Shown one piece after another: positions 47,213 to 57,085 of a stretch of 64,000 nucleotides of DNA. Where the stretch lies: positions 124,001-188,000 of the forward strand of contig JAKLMB010000033.1 in NCBI GenBank assembly GCA_022813625.1, read 5' to 3'. The position numbers and the translations under genes were made by a program. The DNA comes from Aaosphaeria pasadenensis. Taxonomy: Eukaryota > Ascomycota > Dothideomycetes > Pleosporales. Every line of letters begins with the position of its first letter. The stretch's first letter is position 1. The notes beneath the pieces are model-generated. The model was given only the letters and a program-made list of their open reading frames with translations, ran no database searches and was not told where the DNA came from.

Positions 47213-47476
47213 TCACCGATTCCTCCGTATTGCCCAAATGATAACAATAATAATGGCACCAACAATAACACCAGCAAGGACGGACAACCCATAGTACTTG
47301 AGCACCCGACGTTTCGATCCGTACTTCCACTCTTCAATCGCATTTGACGGGCTCCACCAGAGGTCTCTCTTCGGTTCGGCGTATCCTACTCGTCCCGCTT
47401 CCAGGCGCTGCGGGCTATGCGTGTACAGTTGGGAATTCGATCTTGTTTGCTTGGTGGGCGAGTCTGGGGAAGCCAT
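47213..47476 (-). CDS. Small tail-anchored membrane protein (87 residues)
   Basis: The protein starts MASPDSPTKQTRS and ends in one strong membrane helix (YYGLSVLAGVIVGAIIIVIIWA) followed by IRRNR. The soluble part is polar, with YGSKRRVLK just before the helix, so a cytosol-facing tail-anchored or single-pass topology is likely. The frame is open upstream for 67 more codons, but those lack protein character and contain the probable leader; a minus-strand TATA box at 47636-47641 lies 160 bases before the chosen ATG. I recognise no family. Confidence rests on the well-formed helix, the positive flanking charges and the promoter signal. Confidence 0.55.
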   Translation of the reverse strand: MASPDSPTKQTRSNSQLYTHSPQRLEAGRVGYAEPKRDLWWSPSNAIEEWKYGSKRRVLKYYGLSVLAGVIVGAIIIVIIWAIRRNR

Positions 47477-47635
47477 GCTGGACGTGTGCGATGGTTGTTG
47501 GGATAGTGTTTGAGGGCTGTAGTGGATATGCAAGATTCGCACGTTGTGGTTGAGCGTTATTTTTGTTTCTGAATGATCAATGTCAATTATACAAAGTGTC
47601 GCACCATGTAATAGCACATACCTGGCCACCGTGCC

Positions 47636-47641
47636 TTTATA
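47636..47641 (-). promoter_or_regulatory. TATA box of the small membrane protein gene
   Basis: TATAAA on the minus strand, 160 bases before the chosen start codon. Confidence 0.4.
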
Positions 47642-48072
47642 AACTTTGAAAGTCGCGGTGAGGATGGGAAACAACAATACTTAAATTCCCCGGCGCATTG
47701 GGGCAATGACTCTGGGGCGGAATCTCACAGGAAGAATGATCGTCCATTCTTTGGAACGTGATGAGGCAGTGTTTTTGGCAAACGCCTGTACAAGCATATA
47801 AGAAGCAGTGATTTCATTTTGATTCAGCCTTATGATTCGGGAACTTTGTGCCCGAAATGGGCGAAGCTGGGCGTACATGTCAGCTACCGCCCGGATCCGT
47901 GCACCAAGCAATTCGAGAATGAAATTGCTTTCATGAGTACTATCTAAAAGGAATTATTTTGTATATAAAATTTTGTATGTCTAACATAAACATAGGGGTA
48001 CTGGTGGTTATTAGACTTGGAAATTCTCTTGAGCTATAGGTAAGTGAACCTGGCACCCTTCTAGCGGCCCCT

Positions 48073-48108
48073 CCACCGGGCCCACCACCGGCTCCTCCAC
48101 CGGCCCCC
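48073..48108 (+). repeat. Three tandem 12-base units headed CCACCGG
   Basis: CCACCGGGCCCA, CCACCGGCTCCT and CCACCGGCCCCC in exact 12-base register inside AT-rich DNA, about 175 bases before the CocE-EthD start codon. Confidence 0.75.
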
Positions 48109-48283
48109 TCTACTAGCGATGCTAATTACTGAGCTTACTACTAGGAATTTAGTAGAGATACACATATATATACAGAGCAGATGTCATTGTCGACAGAACT
48201 CACAAAAAGATATTTATTCTACATAACCCCTACTATTAAAAGCTCCGAGGAACACTCTTCTTCTCTATAGTCTTTACTTCGCA

Positions 48284-51101
48284 ATGGCTGACGTTGGACT
48301 GATTAAGACAGAATTAGACAGAACTCGACGCCTTGGGAAATTCATTCCTGGTAGGTTTCACCGTCCTTATTTTGTTCGCCCAGGCCGCATTTCATGTAGG
48401 CCTTTGTGCTGACGCAAACAGCTTTTGATCCCATCCAACTTGGTACAAAGCCGGCGAGCCCACGAGTGACCAGGGATGGTCCTCTTGTGTTTTACCTTGA
48501 CGTGCCTATCCAACTTCGTGATGGAACTGTATTGCGTGGGAACATCATTCAACACGAGAATCATTCGCAGAATAAAGTTCCCGTGCTATTCAACTACTGT
48601 GTATATGGGAAAGATGGTGCCCTTGAGATTGACAGTTTCCCGGTGGGTGCGGGATTAGAGACGTCAAGGGTCTCGAAGCACTACCTCTTCGAAGGCGCCG
48701 ATGCCACATGGTGGTGCAATCGTGGATATGCTGTTGCCATTGTCGATGCGAGGGGCTCTTTTCAGTCGGAGGGTGACAAGAGCTATTACTCTCGGGATGT
48801 TGGCCTTGATGGTATGCTTCTCCTGCGCCTTTACTTTTGTGCGCCCTTACTTTCCAATATACCCGAGAGTCGGGACTGACAGTAAAACCTTTAGGGTACG
48901 ATGTAGTGGAGTGGCTTGCCTCACAGGAGTGGTGCAATAGCAAGGTTGCTATGTACGGAGCGAGTGCCTATGCAATGGTGCAATATCTCGTTGCAGCTGA
49001 GAGACCTCCATGCCTTGCTGTATGTAATTGCGATATTATATTCCGCTTCAACACTGGATCTCTGATAACCTCCATTGCAGGCTATACTCCCGATTGATGG
49101 TATGACGGATCTGTACCGGGAAATGAGTATGAAAGGAGGAATCCCTGAAACTCAGTTTAGTTCAGTGTTCGTCTTAACTTCTTTCACCCAAGTCCTGCTG
49201 AGGAATACTGACTCTAAAATGCCTAGGTACGCACACTTCTACAACTGGGGTCACGGCCTAGTAGAGGATGCAAAAGACACGATAACATCACACCCTTACT
49301 TTGATGAGTACTGGCAAAGCAAGATTCCAGCCTTGGAGAGAATCGAATGCCCCGCGTACATCATTTGTGGCTGGGGTGATCACGGAATTCACACCCGCGG
49401 AACGCTGAACGCTTATTACAACATCAATTCGAAGGAGAAGTATCTTGAACTACACCAATACCAAAAGTAAATTGATCCCAGGGGAATGTTGGGCTCTTCT
49501 GTGTACCATGGATCTAACTATCTCGCAGATGGGAATTCGCAGTTTCTGAAGAGTCTCTGTCCCGACAAAAGGCCTTCCTCGATAGGTTTCTCTTAGGGTT
49601 GTCGACAGAGGTATCGCACTGGCCGAAGGTGCGGTACACGGTGCGAGAACGCTTTTATGTGGGCGATTGGCGCTTTGCGTCGACGTTTCCTCTTCCCAAC
49701 ACTACGTACACAAAGATGTACCCTACCATGAACAAGGGACTCAGTTTGATCGCTCTGCCGAATGCCTCGTCTATCGCCTACGATGCACGAAAGGGAAAGG
49801 CTACGTTTGATTTCCCCGTTATAAGTCCCCTTGAATTCGTCGGGCACGCCAAGTTGAAGCTCTGGGTGGAGGCTAAGGGAGCTGAGAATATGGACCTTTT
49901 CGTCACTCTAAGGAAGACGGACCGGCATGGAAATGAAGTCTTTTTCCCATGGATGACAATCATCGAAGATGGCCCTATCGCCCTGGGCTGGCTTCGCGTT
50001 TCTCGACGGGAACTAGACCAGGACCGCTCGAAGCCGTGGCAACCATACCACTCTCATCGTCGAGACCTGGAACCACTGAAACCAGGGCAGATCGTACCAG
50101 TAGAAATCGTAATCCTGCCAACATCGTGCAAGCTACGCCGAGGAGAAACCCTGCATGTCGACATTTCGGGACACGATTACCACGAAAATGGCTATTCGAA
50201 GATGATTCCCTTGCCCCGGCACACTGAAACGGTCAACCAGGGGGAACATATCATCCACTTTGGTGGACAATACGATAGCCATCTCTACCTACCGGTCCTC
50301 CCGCCTGTAAGTAGTTCCGCCCTAGAGGGTAAGAAACCCGTCAAGATGTCTCTAGTAGCTCGCAGGGTGCCTGGTTGGACCGATGAGCAGTTTTTGTCCG
50401 AGTACACAGGCAAGCATGCGGAAATGACGAAGGCTATGGCATCGATGGTTTCTGTGTTGCGCAATTACACCCAGGTTGTCTGTTGTCCCCCGCCACGGAC
50501 CGAGAGAATTAAGCCTAGTGTTGACGCACCATGGGATTGCATCACCACACTGGCCTGGAGCTCTCTTGATGGGCTTTGGGGATCTCTCCAGGCTCCTCAG
50601 TATAAGGCGTCTGCAGGAAATCACGTCTTCACAGACAACGAATCGGTGGGCCTTCTCAGCGAATCATTCATCGACTTCAACTTCGATCCTTCCCAGTTCC
50701 TGAAACGCAGCAGCGGCTACATGGTATCGCTACTGTTGGCCACATCTGTATCACGGGACACTGATGAACCGAACCTCACAGAGGACCTGGCGGCGAGGGC
50801 AGAAACAATTAAACAGGCCGGGGCAGGGACAGCTCTGCTTCGATACGTCCTCAACCGCGCAGTCACACCTCCCGACCCTGCGGGATTCTTTGCTGGTACA
50901 CCGTTCGGTGGCTTTGACTGGCTCACAATGGGGGCAATGGAACAGTTTTGGTTCCCTGACCTCGAATCTATCAATGAATTTTTCCGGGATACTAAGCGTT
51001 GGGAAACATTCCAGGAGCTCCCACCATCTTTCAATTGGGACAATTCGATATTGATGATTGGCAAGGAAAATGTAGTGGTTAGCAAGGACTTGGGAATCTG
51101 A
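48284..51101 (+). CDS. CocE/NonD-type hydrolase fused to two EthD-like domains
   Basis: Five exons: 48284-48350, 48422-48811, 48895-49019, 49081-49466 and 49529-51101, giving 846 residues with all phases closing. Residues 1 to about 345 form an X-Pro dipeptidyl-peptidase/CocE-type alpha/beta hydrolase: DARGSFQSEG, the nucleophile elbow MYGASAYAM (Ser177), acid GWGDHG (Asp294) and His319 (LELHQYQKW), a complete triad. Residues about 360-590 resemble the jelly-roll C-terminal domain of that family. After a short linker, about 597-705 (SLVARRVPGWTDEQFLSEYTGKHAEMTK) looks like an EthD ferredoxin-like barrel, and about 717-845 like a second, more divergent one ending WFPDLESINEFFRDTKRWETFQE. No signal peptide. 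The likely role is hydrolysis of an ester or amide of a small, perhaps aromatic, metabolite, with the EthD part binding or tailoring it. I know of no described enzyme with this order. Confidence 0.88.
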
Positions 51102-51264
51102 GGGGTTGAAGGTGCTATTTCCGTGCGATGGATTGGTTTTGCCGATTCAAATCTCGCATTGGTTTATGTTGGCTTCATTCTGGGGGTACTAAATTGTACC
51201 AGCGAACCGGCATCATCACATCATTTTATAGTATTACATTTGTTAAGTCAGATGCGGCCGTTAC

Positions 51265-53990
51265 TTAACAAGCACTGGCTACCTTGTTCCATTTGAAGCT
51301 ATACTGAGTCGCCATATTGCCCCGAATTGCATCGCTCAGCCGCCAAGTCTGTCTGGTGAGCAGTATGCGAGAGCACTCCCTCGTCAGCCGGAGTGGAGCT
51401 CGAGGATTTTGAAGACTTCCGACCCCTGCCAGGCTCGAGGGGTCAGGTTGCGGACAGATAATCGAGTTGTTGAAATCACGAGATGCTGTCTCAGCGTTGA
51501 TTTGGCCAGTTGGATGCTGGTTGTCGTCTTTGATATCCCAGAACTCGATATATGCCCAGAGGATCACCAACGATGACAACAGAGCGAGGGATTCGTGCGG
51601 TCCGTATGTTGAGTGATCGCGGACACATGCAAAAGCCTGAGCCGCACAGATAACAACGCTCCACATACTTTCACTCCTGATCCTAAAAAGGCGTTGAAGG
51701 CGGTTGTAGCCTTGCAGGTGCTGTACGTAATCTACTCTCCAGCCCGCATAAGCCATGAGATCCTGAAGGGAAATCTCAAGTAGGACTTTGATAATGTAGT
51801 TGTATTCCAAAGTTACCTGCATTTGCCGAGATGCCTGAGGTTCAAGTGTAGAAGTGTTAGCGTTCGGTCTCAAAATATCAAGGTAGGCGACTAATCCGTG
51901 GTCTTCCAAAGCGTCCCTGTAGAGGCCGAGATTTAAAAGAAGTAGGTTGAAAAAGGTTAGGTTTTTAGGCCGCTGCCGACGTTGGTAAAGCTCTTGTAGA
52001 GCAGACTGTACTGATTTTAGTGGTGAATGGTCTGGCTTTCTCGTCAGTAGAGTTTCAATCTTCAACCAGGTAGGGCAATGAGTACCAAACAAAAGCTGTT
52101 TCTTAGTCCACTCTTCTAGTGACTCAGCTTGCCAAATATCGTCATGGCAGGGCATACTGGACGAGATCGCGTTGCTAGAAATTACGCCGGGTAGGGACAG
52201 GAAGAGAGAGTACTGGCAATCGACCATCTAAACCCGTCAATCAACGTGACTAAAGTTTAATGAGGCTAGGAGAGAGTCACGACCTACCCAAGCACAATAA
52301 CCAAGGCGTCGGCGGGTTTCTTCGTCGATCCAGCGCTTCCACGACGCTCGCAAATCCGGCATTACACCTCCCTCAGTTACCCCACAATCTGACGGTTCCT
52401 CAAAACAGCCGAGCTCATGGCACCATGCGGCCACTGTGGGTATATTATTTGCCCCTGCATCTAGTAAGGTGAAATCTCCTGAGAAGGCGAGGCCAATCTG
52501 AGCCAATACCATTGCTTGTGTCATCGAGATTGTGGGCGCAGGTATGACCTCCTCTTCGACCTGTTTGCGAAACGCGAATGAGTAGACTGTGATTCAAGTG
52601 GAGACAGTAAAGAGTCCTTACATGTGCATGTATCGCGCGACGAAGAATCTCTTGTAATATGTTCACGAATGCACTTGATGACAGAGCCCTTGAAAACCGG
52701 CATCCTGTCGTCAGGACAGCCCATACCATCGTCCAGGGCACTTGGTTCGGATCAAACGTTGGCTGGTGAAGGATGGGAAAAATAGGATGAAAGTCCTCGA
52801 AGTATGCTTGGATGAATGCGTTGACTTGATCGATCGGTGGTAATTCCATATCGGTAAATGGGGTCTCATCGTCGTGGAGGTGGTTTAGCTTTCTGAATTG
52901 ATTCAACAGACCGTGATATGTCGATGGAGATAAAGATGGAACATGTTCGAGATCTTCCAGCACATGGACTCTTTCAACATGAAGTTCTTCTGACATGGGC
53001 CTACTATGACGAGAAAATCGAGTTGGATTATCGGACCTAAATAAGGGTGTTACCGGCGCTTTGCCAGTCGCAATCTGATTTGCGTCTGGTGAGGCAGACG
53101 CTAAGTAAGGTATCGAGAGTGGCAGGCTGATTTCGGTGGGAAGGGACTGATTTTGGTGAAAACTATTCGTAGAGTCAAATGCATTCTGTAGAGCATCTAT
53201 TGTGACGGTACTGTCTTCGGTCGGTTCACCTCCCAAAGTAATGTTGCCCTCAAAGTCAGCCCATGAGGCTTCAGGATGCACGGGGTTCAGCAAATCTTTC
53301 AGGCCGCCGAGCACTAGCTGTCCGGGGACAGTTTCAGGGGAAGTGAGTACAGAAAGCCCGGCAAAGTTGGGGTCGGTCCAAAATTGTGGAAGAAAGAAGG
53401 TGCTTGAGTTATAGTTCGCTGTAGATCTGGGGAAGGATGTCGGGTTATCTGAATTCATATCGAGATTAACGACACTGTCTTGATGGCCACCAGTTAGGTC
53501 GGTTCGGAAATCTTCAAAGCCCGACACGGAAGTGGTTTCCTGGTCGTAGCAGAGTAGCCGCTGCTCAATGCTTGCCTTTTGCTGTGTTCCTGACGGATAT
53601 CTACACGAAAGGGATTTGACTTGGCACCGGTGACAAGGTACGTCCCCACTGCAGCGCTGTTTTGTTCGTGAGCATGCGATACACGCTTTGGCTGCCCTCT
53701 TTCGAGTGATAGCTCGGTTGCCAGCAACTCCGGCCTTCGAGGGCCGGTGCATTGTGAGCAAGTGCCGGCGAAGGGAGTCGCTACCAACGATATGAGGTCT
53801 ATGCTGCTGAGGAAGGATATTGATACCTAACGTACCTACGCGAAAATTCTGTTGCGCATCTAGGACATGGGTATAGATCGTTTCTGGAATACCTGGAGAT
53901 GGTTGCATTCGCACGGCTAGATCCTTGTGAAAGACTAGCTACGTGAAACGTTCCGTCATTGTCTGTACCTGCTAATGGTAACGGTTGCAT
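51265..53990 (-). CDS. Transcription factor with C2H2 and Zn2Cys6 fingers plus fungal-specific domain
   Basis: Four exons: 53836-53990, 52622-53780, 52288-52560 and 51265-52227, giving 849 residues. A C2H2 finger (Cys42, Cys45, His58, His63) is immediately followed by a Zn2Cys6 cluster (Cys 85, 88, 95, 101, 104, 111). The first intron (53781-53835) lies inside the C2H2 finger and only correct splicing gives the canonical C-x2-C-x12-H-x4-H spacing. A long acidic and serine-rich region follows, then a fungal_trans-type core: PIDQVNAFIQAYFEDFHPIFPILHQPTF, LQEILRRAIHAH, MVLAQIGLAFSGD and RRRLGYCAWMVDCQYSLF. Proteins with this double finger regulate secondary metabolism or carbon use in many ascomycetes. 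It converges on the CocE-EthD gene with 163 bases between the stop codons. The N-terminal exon boundary is well supported; the start ATG could be further upstream. Confidence 0.9.
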
Positions 53991-55701
53991 GATGATCAGA
54001 AATAGTGGTATATAGGCAGGAGAATAGGAGAGAACGTCAAGGGTTTGAATTGATAGAATGCAATTGCAAGCGTATAAACACTTAGGATATGAATGTAGTA
54101 ATATTTGCAAGTAGTTGCTACAGTAGTGCTCCGTAGTTGCGGGGTATAAATACCGTACTCAACTACCATCCGGCGCAGCACGGGCTAGCGTGATAGCGTT
54201 GACAGCCAACTCTCGATAGACTTCTTTAGTTCCCTACGTGCTAATGCATACCCAACAGTCAAGCAATAAGTTGCCAAAGCTTGCATCCGCAGCACTTTGG
54301 ACTGGCCAGAAACTGTCCCCTGACTTCATCCAATGAGAATTCTTGCAATTGTGCTCAACTTACGGCACCTGACGCCGATTTGAGGGGCTATGTGCCGCCG
54401 AAATGCTGAACATCTTGAGTGTGGTTGTACAAATCTTGAGAGAGCTTGAAACGCTTTGGAAGTAGTAGTTGACATCTTTATGATCTGGACTATTACCTGG
54501 TAAATATCTCCAACGACCAATGCAGCCTCGCCGGTGAATGTGCGAGGTAGGCTCGATCCTGTCAAGACTGGGACAGATAAAACTTGGATTAAAGAGAGGA
54601 CGGGGAGCGTAGTTAGATACTTTACAGCCAGGAGTTGTCCGGAAATTTATATACACTTTTTCGTGTCTTTGATATCAACAATATTGTAGCTTCTGACGAA
54701 GCGAGTAAATGAAGCACCGGTATCAACGGTACTTTCGACATCGCATACTTCAAAGAATTGCCTTGGCTATCAATTGAAATTCACTAGTAACTGGAACACA
54801 GCTAAGCGATATGATTGTGCTGAAATTGAGAAGTCCGTAACATCCCTTCGGATTATCTCCAGTACTCTGAAAGTAAACACGTCCGCAAGTGACTGTTTAT
54901 GGCTAGCTAAGTACTGATATCCTAACCTAATCTCAACTGTCATACCTAGCAGCCAAAAGGACTAGGTGATGTAAGAATAATGCAATCAAAGACTAGTAAT
55001 GTCAAAAGGCCTCATGAGGGAAAAGGTAAATCGATGTGATAACCCAACATACACCTAATGAAAGCAGCGCTGAGCGCAGGATTTGTACCACTGCTTTATA
55101 AAAGATCTACGGAGTTATTGTTATATCATATGAACACTGGTGTACCAGTATGTCATTGTGGAGTTACAGCTATCCACGTAAATCCTGTGTGATGACACTA
55201 TTCTACAACATGCAGGCATTTTGATGGCTGTCAGGGGCCGGTGAAATTTTGTGCACTTAGTTGACTACCATTCCATTGGCTTTCTGGCCAATCATCACTC
55301 TCAGCCGAAAGATTGACTGTATACAATATTATCTTCTTAAGTGGTTGTTAACACAAGAATTACGACAGCCGCTGTAGAGGTGTCTCCTGGGATATGCGAC
55401 CACTGGTGCGACAGAAGAACAATACATTGATAGCGGCTAACCAGCTGATAATACGACTTTTCATTAGGCGTATATAGTAAAGGACGCATGATCGTGGCAC
55501 AGCACTGCGCCAAGCGTGAGTTGATTTGATCCTTCGGGGTAAACGGCATCTCAGGCTAACGTATTCTGACATCGCATTCTAGAACGCCTTCTCCTACTTC
55601 GTTGAGGCCTTTCTTCTACTACAACAGCGTGGGCATGTCTACTTTTCTTCAGTTACTACAGTCGTTCCATCAAATACTTTGATATTGGATTTGTTACACG
55701 C
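53991..55701. other. 1.7-kb divergent intergenic region
   Basis: It holds the promoters of the double-finger regulator and of the DUF7136 gene. Two overlapping frames at 54326-54656 (79 and 98 codons, minus) were examined and not accepted. AT-rich, nothing else seen. Confidence 0.5.
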
Positions 55702-56559
55702 ATGATGCCTCATCGATCATTTGGGGTTTTTCCCCTGAGCATCGTCCTCCAAGCTGTCCTGATAAACTTGCTTGGATATAGCAAGGTCGTAGGCGCATCA
55801 ACAGGTGTTCTGGAAGTGGACCTCATCTTTCCTCGAAACGAGACCTATGCGCCCCAAGAACGGTTTCCAGTTGTATTCGCCATTCGTAACATCGAACTCG
55901 CGCAATTTGTCGCTCCAGTGATTACCTTCAAAATTCACGATTTGGAAGATCTCGACAGTCCGCCAATTGGGGGAGACACGCACGAGGTGCGATACTTAGA
56001 TGCAACCAGCAAGGAGCTTGTGCTAGCACACAGCCCATTTGGATTCAGTCTTAAGAAGGAGAGTCGTTGGCTGCTGGCCTGGGACGTAGGAACCAGAAAT
56101 TGCACTGATACAGGCATGAACGAAACAAGCCTGAAATATAACTGGACATCTATTCCGATGCGATTTGCGACCCAGAACGGCGGGCAGGAGGTGAACTTGG
56201 CCACCCCGACAACTGCCACGACTTGCGATGAAAGCCAAGGGATTACTGTCAACGTTACAGAGATCATGGAAATGCCAAATAACGTCGATCCAATAGGCGT
56301 CGATTGGATTTATGGAGAGTCTTGTGCGTCACTGGCATCCAATGCTCCGCCACCAAGTGCTTGCCAGGTCAAGATAGAGTCCAGTGCTGCTGCAAGTATT
56401 TCTTCAGCAATTGAAAAAAGGTGGTGTCAGCGCACAAATGCACCATTTAATTGCGGAGAGAGCAGAAATAAGAAGAATGCCGCAGATAGATTTGGTGCTA
56501 GAGGTTTCATCGCTGTATTAATCACATTGGGTTTTGTACTGGCTCAATGGAGCTTTTAA
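55702..56559 (+). CDS. Secreted DUF7136 protein, probably GPI-anchored
   Basis: A single exon of 285 residues. A signal peptide (IVLQAVLINLLGYSKVVGA) precedes STGVLEVDLIFPRNETYAPQERFPVVFAIRN, the start I associate with fungal DUF7136 proteins. Paired cysteines (NCTDTG, TTCDES, ESCAS, SACQV, RWCQRT, FNCGES) and several N-glycosylation sequons fit an extracellular fold. The C-terminus is a hydrophobic stretch (GFIAVLITLGFVLAQWSF) after a small polar segment, consistent with a GPI-anchor signal. The function of the family is unknown to me. No intron is needed and the frame starts at the first ATG pair after a long AT-rich leader; the ATG directly before PHRSFGV is used in this call. Confidence 0.85.
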   Translation: MMPHRSFGVFPLSIVLQAVLINLLGYSKVVGASTGVLEVDLIFPRNETYAPQERFPVVFAIRNIELAQFVAPVITFKIHDLEDLDSPPIGGDTHEVRYLDATSKELVLAHSPFGFSLKKESRWLLAWDVGTRNCTDTGMNETSLKYNWTSIPMRFATQNGGQEVNLATPTTATTCDESQGITVNVTEIMEMPNNVDPIGVDWIYGESCASLASNAPPPSACQVKIESSAAASISSAIEKRWCQRTNAPFNCGESRNKKNAADRFGARGFIAVLITLGFVLAQWSF

Positions 56560-57085
56560 TTGTTTATACTATTTACTGTACTTTGTGTAGAATACCCCCT
56601 TTCATCACGATAGCTCTACTGTGTAGGATCCCTAATTCGCGCCTGTGTTCAGAGCTGTGTTGGATGATCAGGACACCCAAAGATAAGATTACGGGTTGGG
56701 GCAGAGACCCGATACCCCTAGTCATCTGCGACGCAGGGGTAGCTGTGCCGCTACATCCACCCCGTGCCACCCCATGCGAGATTGCCTTCAAGATGAAATA
56801 GAATTGTCAGTCGAGAAGCGAAACTGAACAAGCATTTTAACGCCTGGGTTTTTATAAAGATGAGTGGCTGTCTCATTTGCTTGTTAAAGTTCTCGTGAAG
56901 CGGCTTTCCATCCATCGTTCGTACTTCTTCATGCAGTCTTGCCTTCTTCGCTAATTTTTGAAGCTGTCCCTGGGGTTCCTCTTGTCGACGCTCGTTTTTA
57001 TTCTGGCCAGTCCTGTCAATTAACTCAGCCAAAAGAGTTCTACTAGCCATCGGAGTTCGCCAATCGTTTCACGGCCTCTGTCAGC
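56560..57085. other. Intergenic
   Basis: A 526-base region downstream of the DUF7136 gene that contains the promoter of the next gene on the same strand. Short frames only. Confidence 0.5.

Larger units (their letters stand above)
47477..48283. other. Divergent intergenic region with a GC-rich minisatellite
   Basis: It lies between the small membrane protein gene and the CocE-EthD gene and carries both promoters. It is AT-rich except for a 12-base tandem repeat at 48073-48108. Confidence 0.5.

Noticed and set aside
49145..49230. Possible extra intron in exon 4 of the CocE-EthD gene (GTGTTC...CTAG)
   Set aside because: The branch and acceptor look plausible, but no nearby GT donor closes the phase; continuous reading was kept.
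54326..54656. Two overlapping minus-strand frames (79 and 98 codons)
   Set aside because: They overlap in different frames and neither shows a domain, signal peptide or splice continuation.
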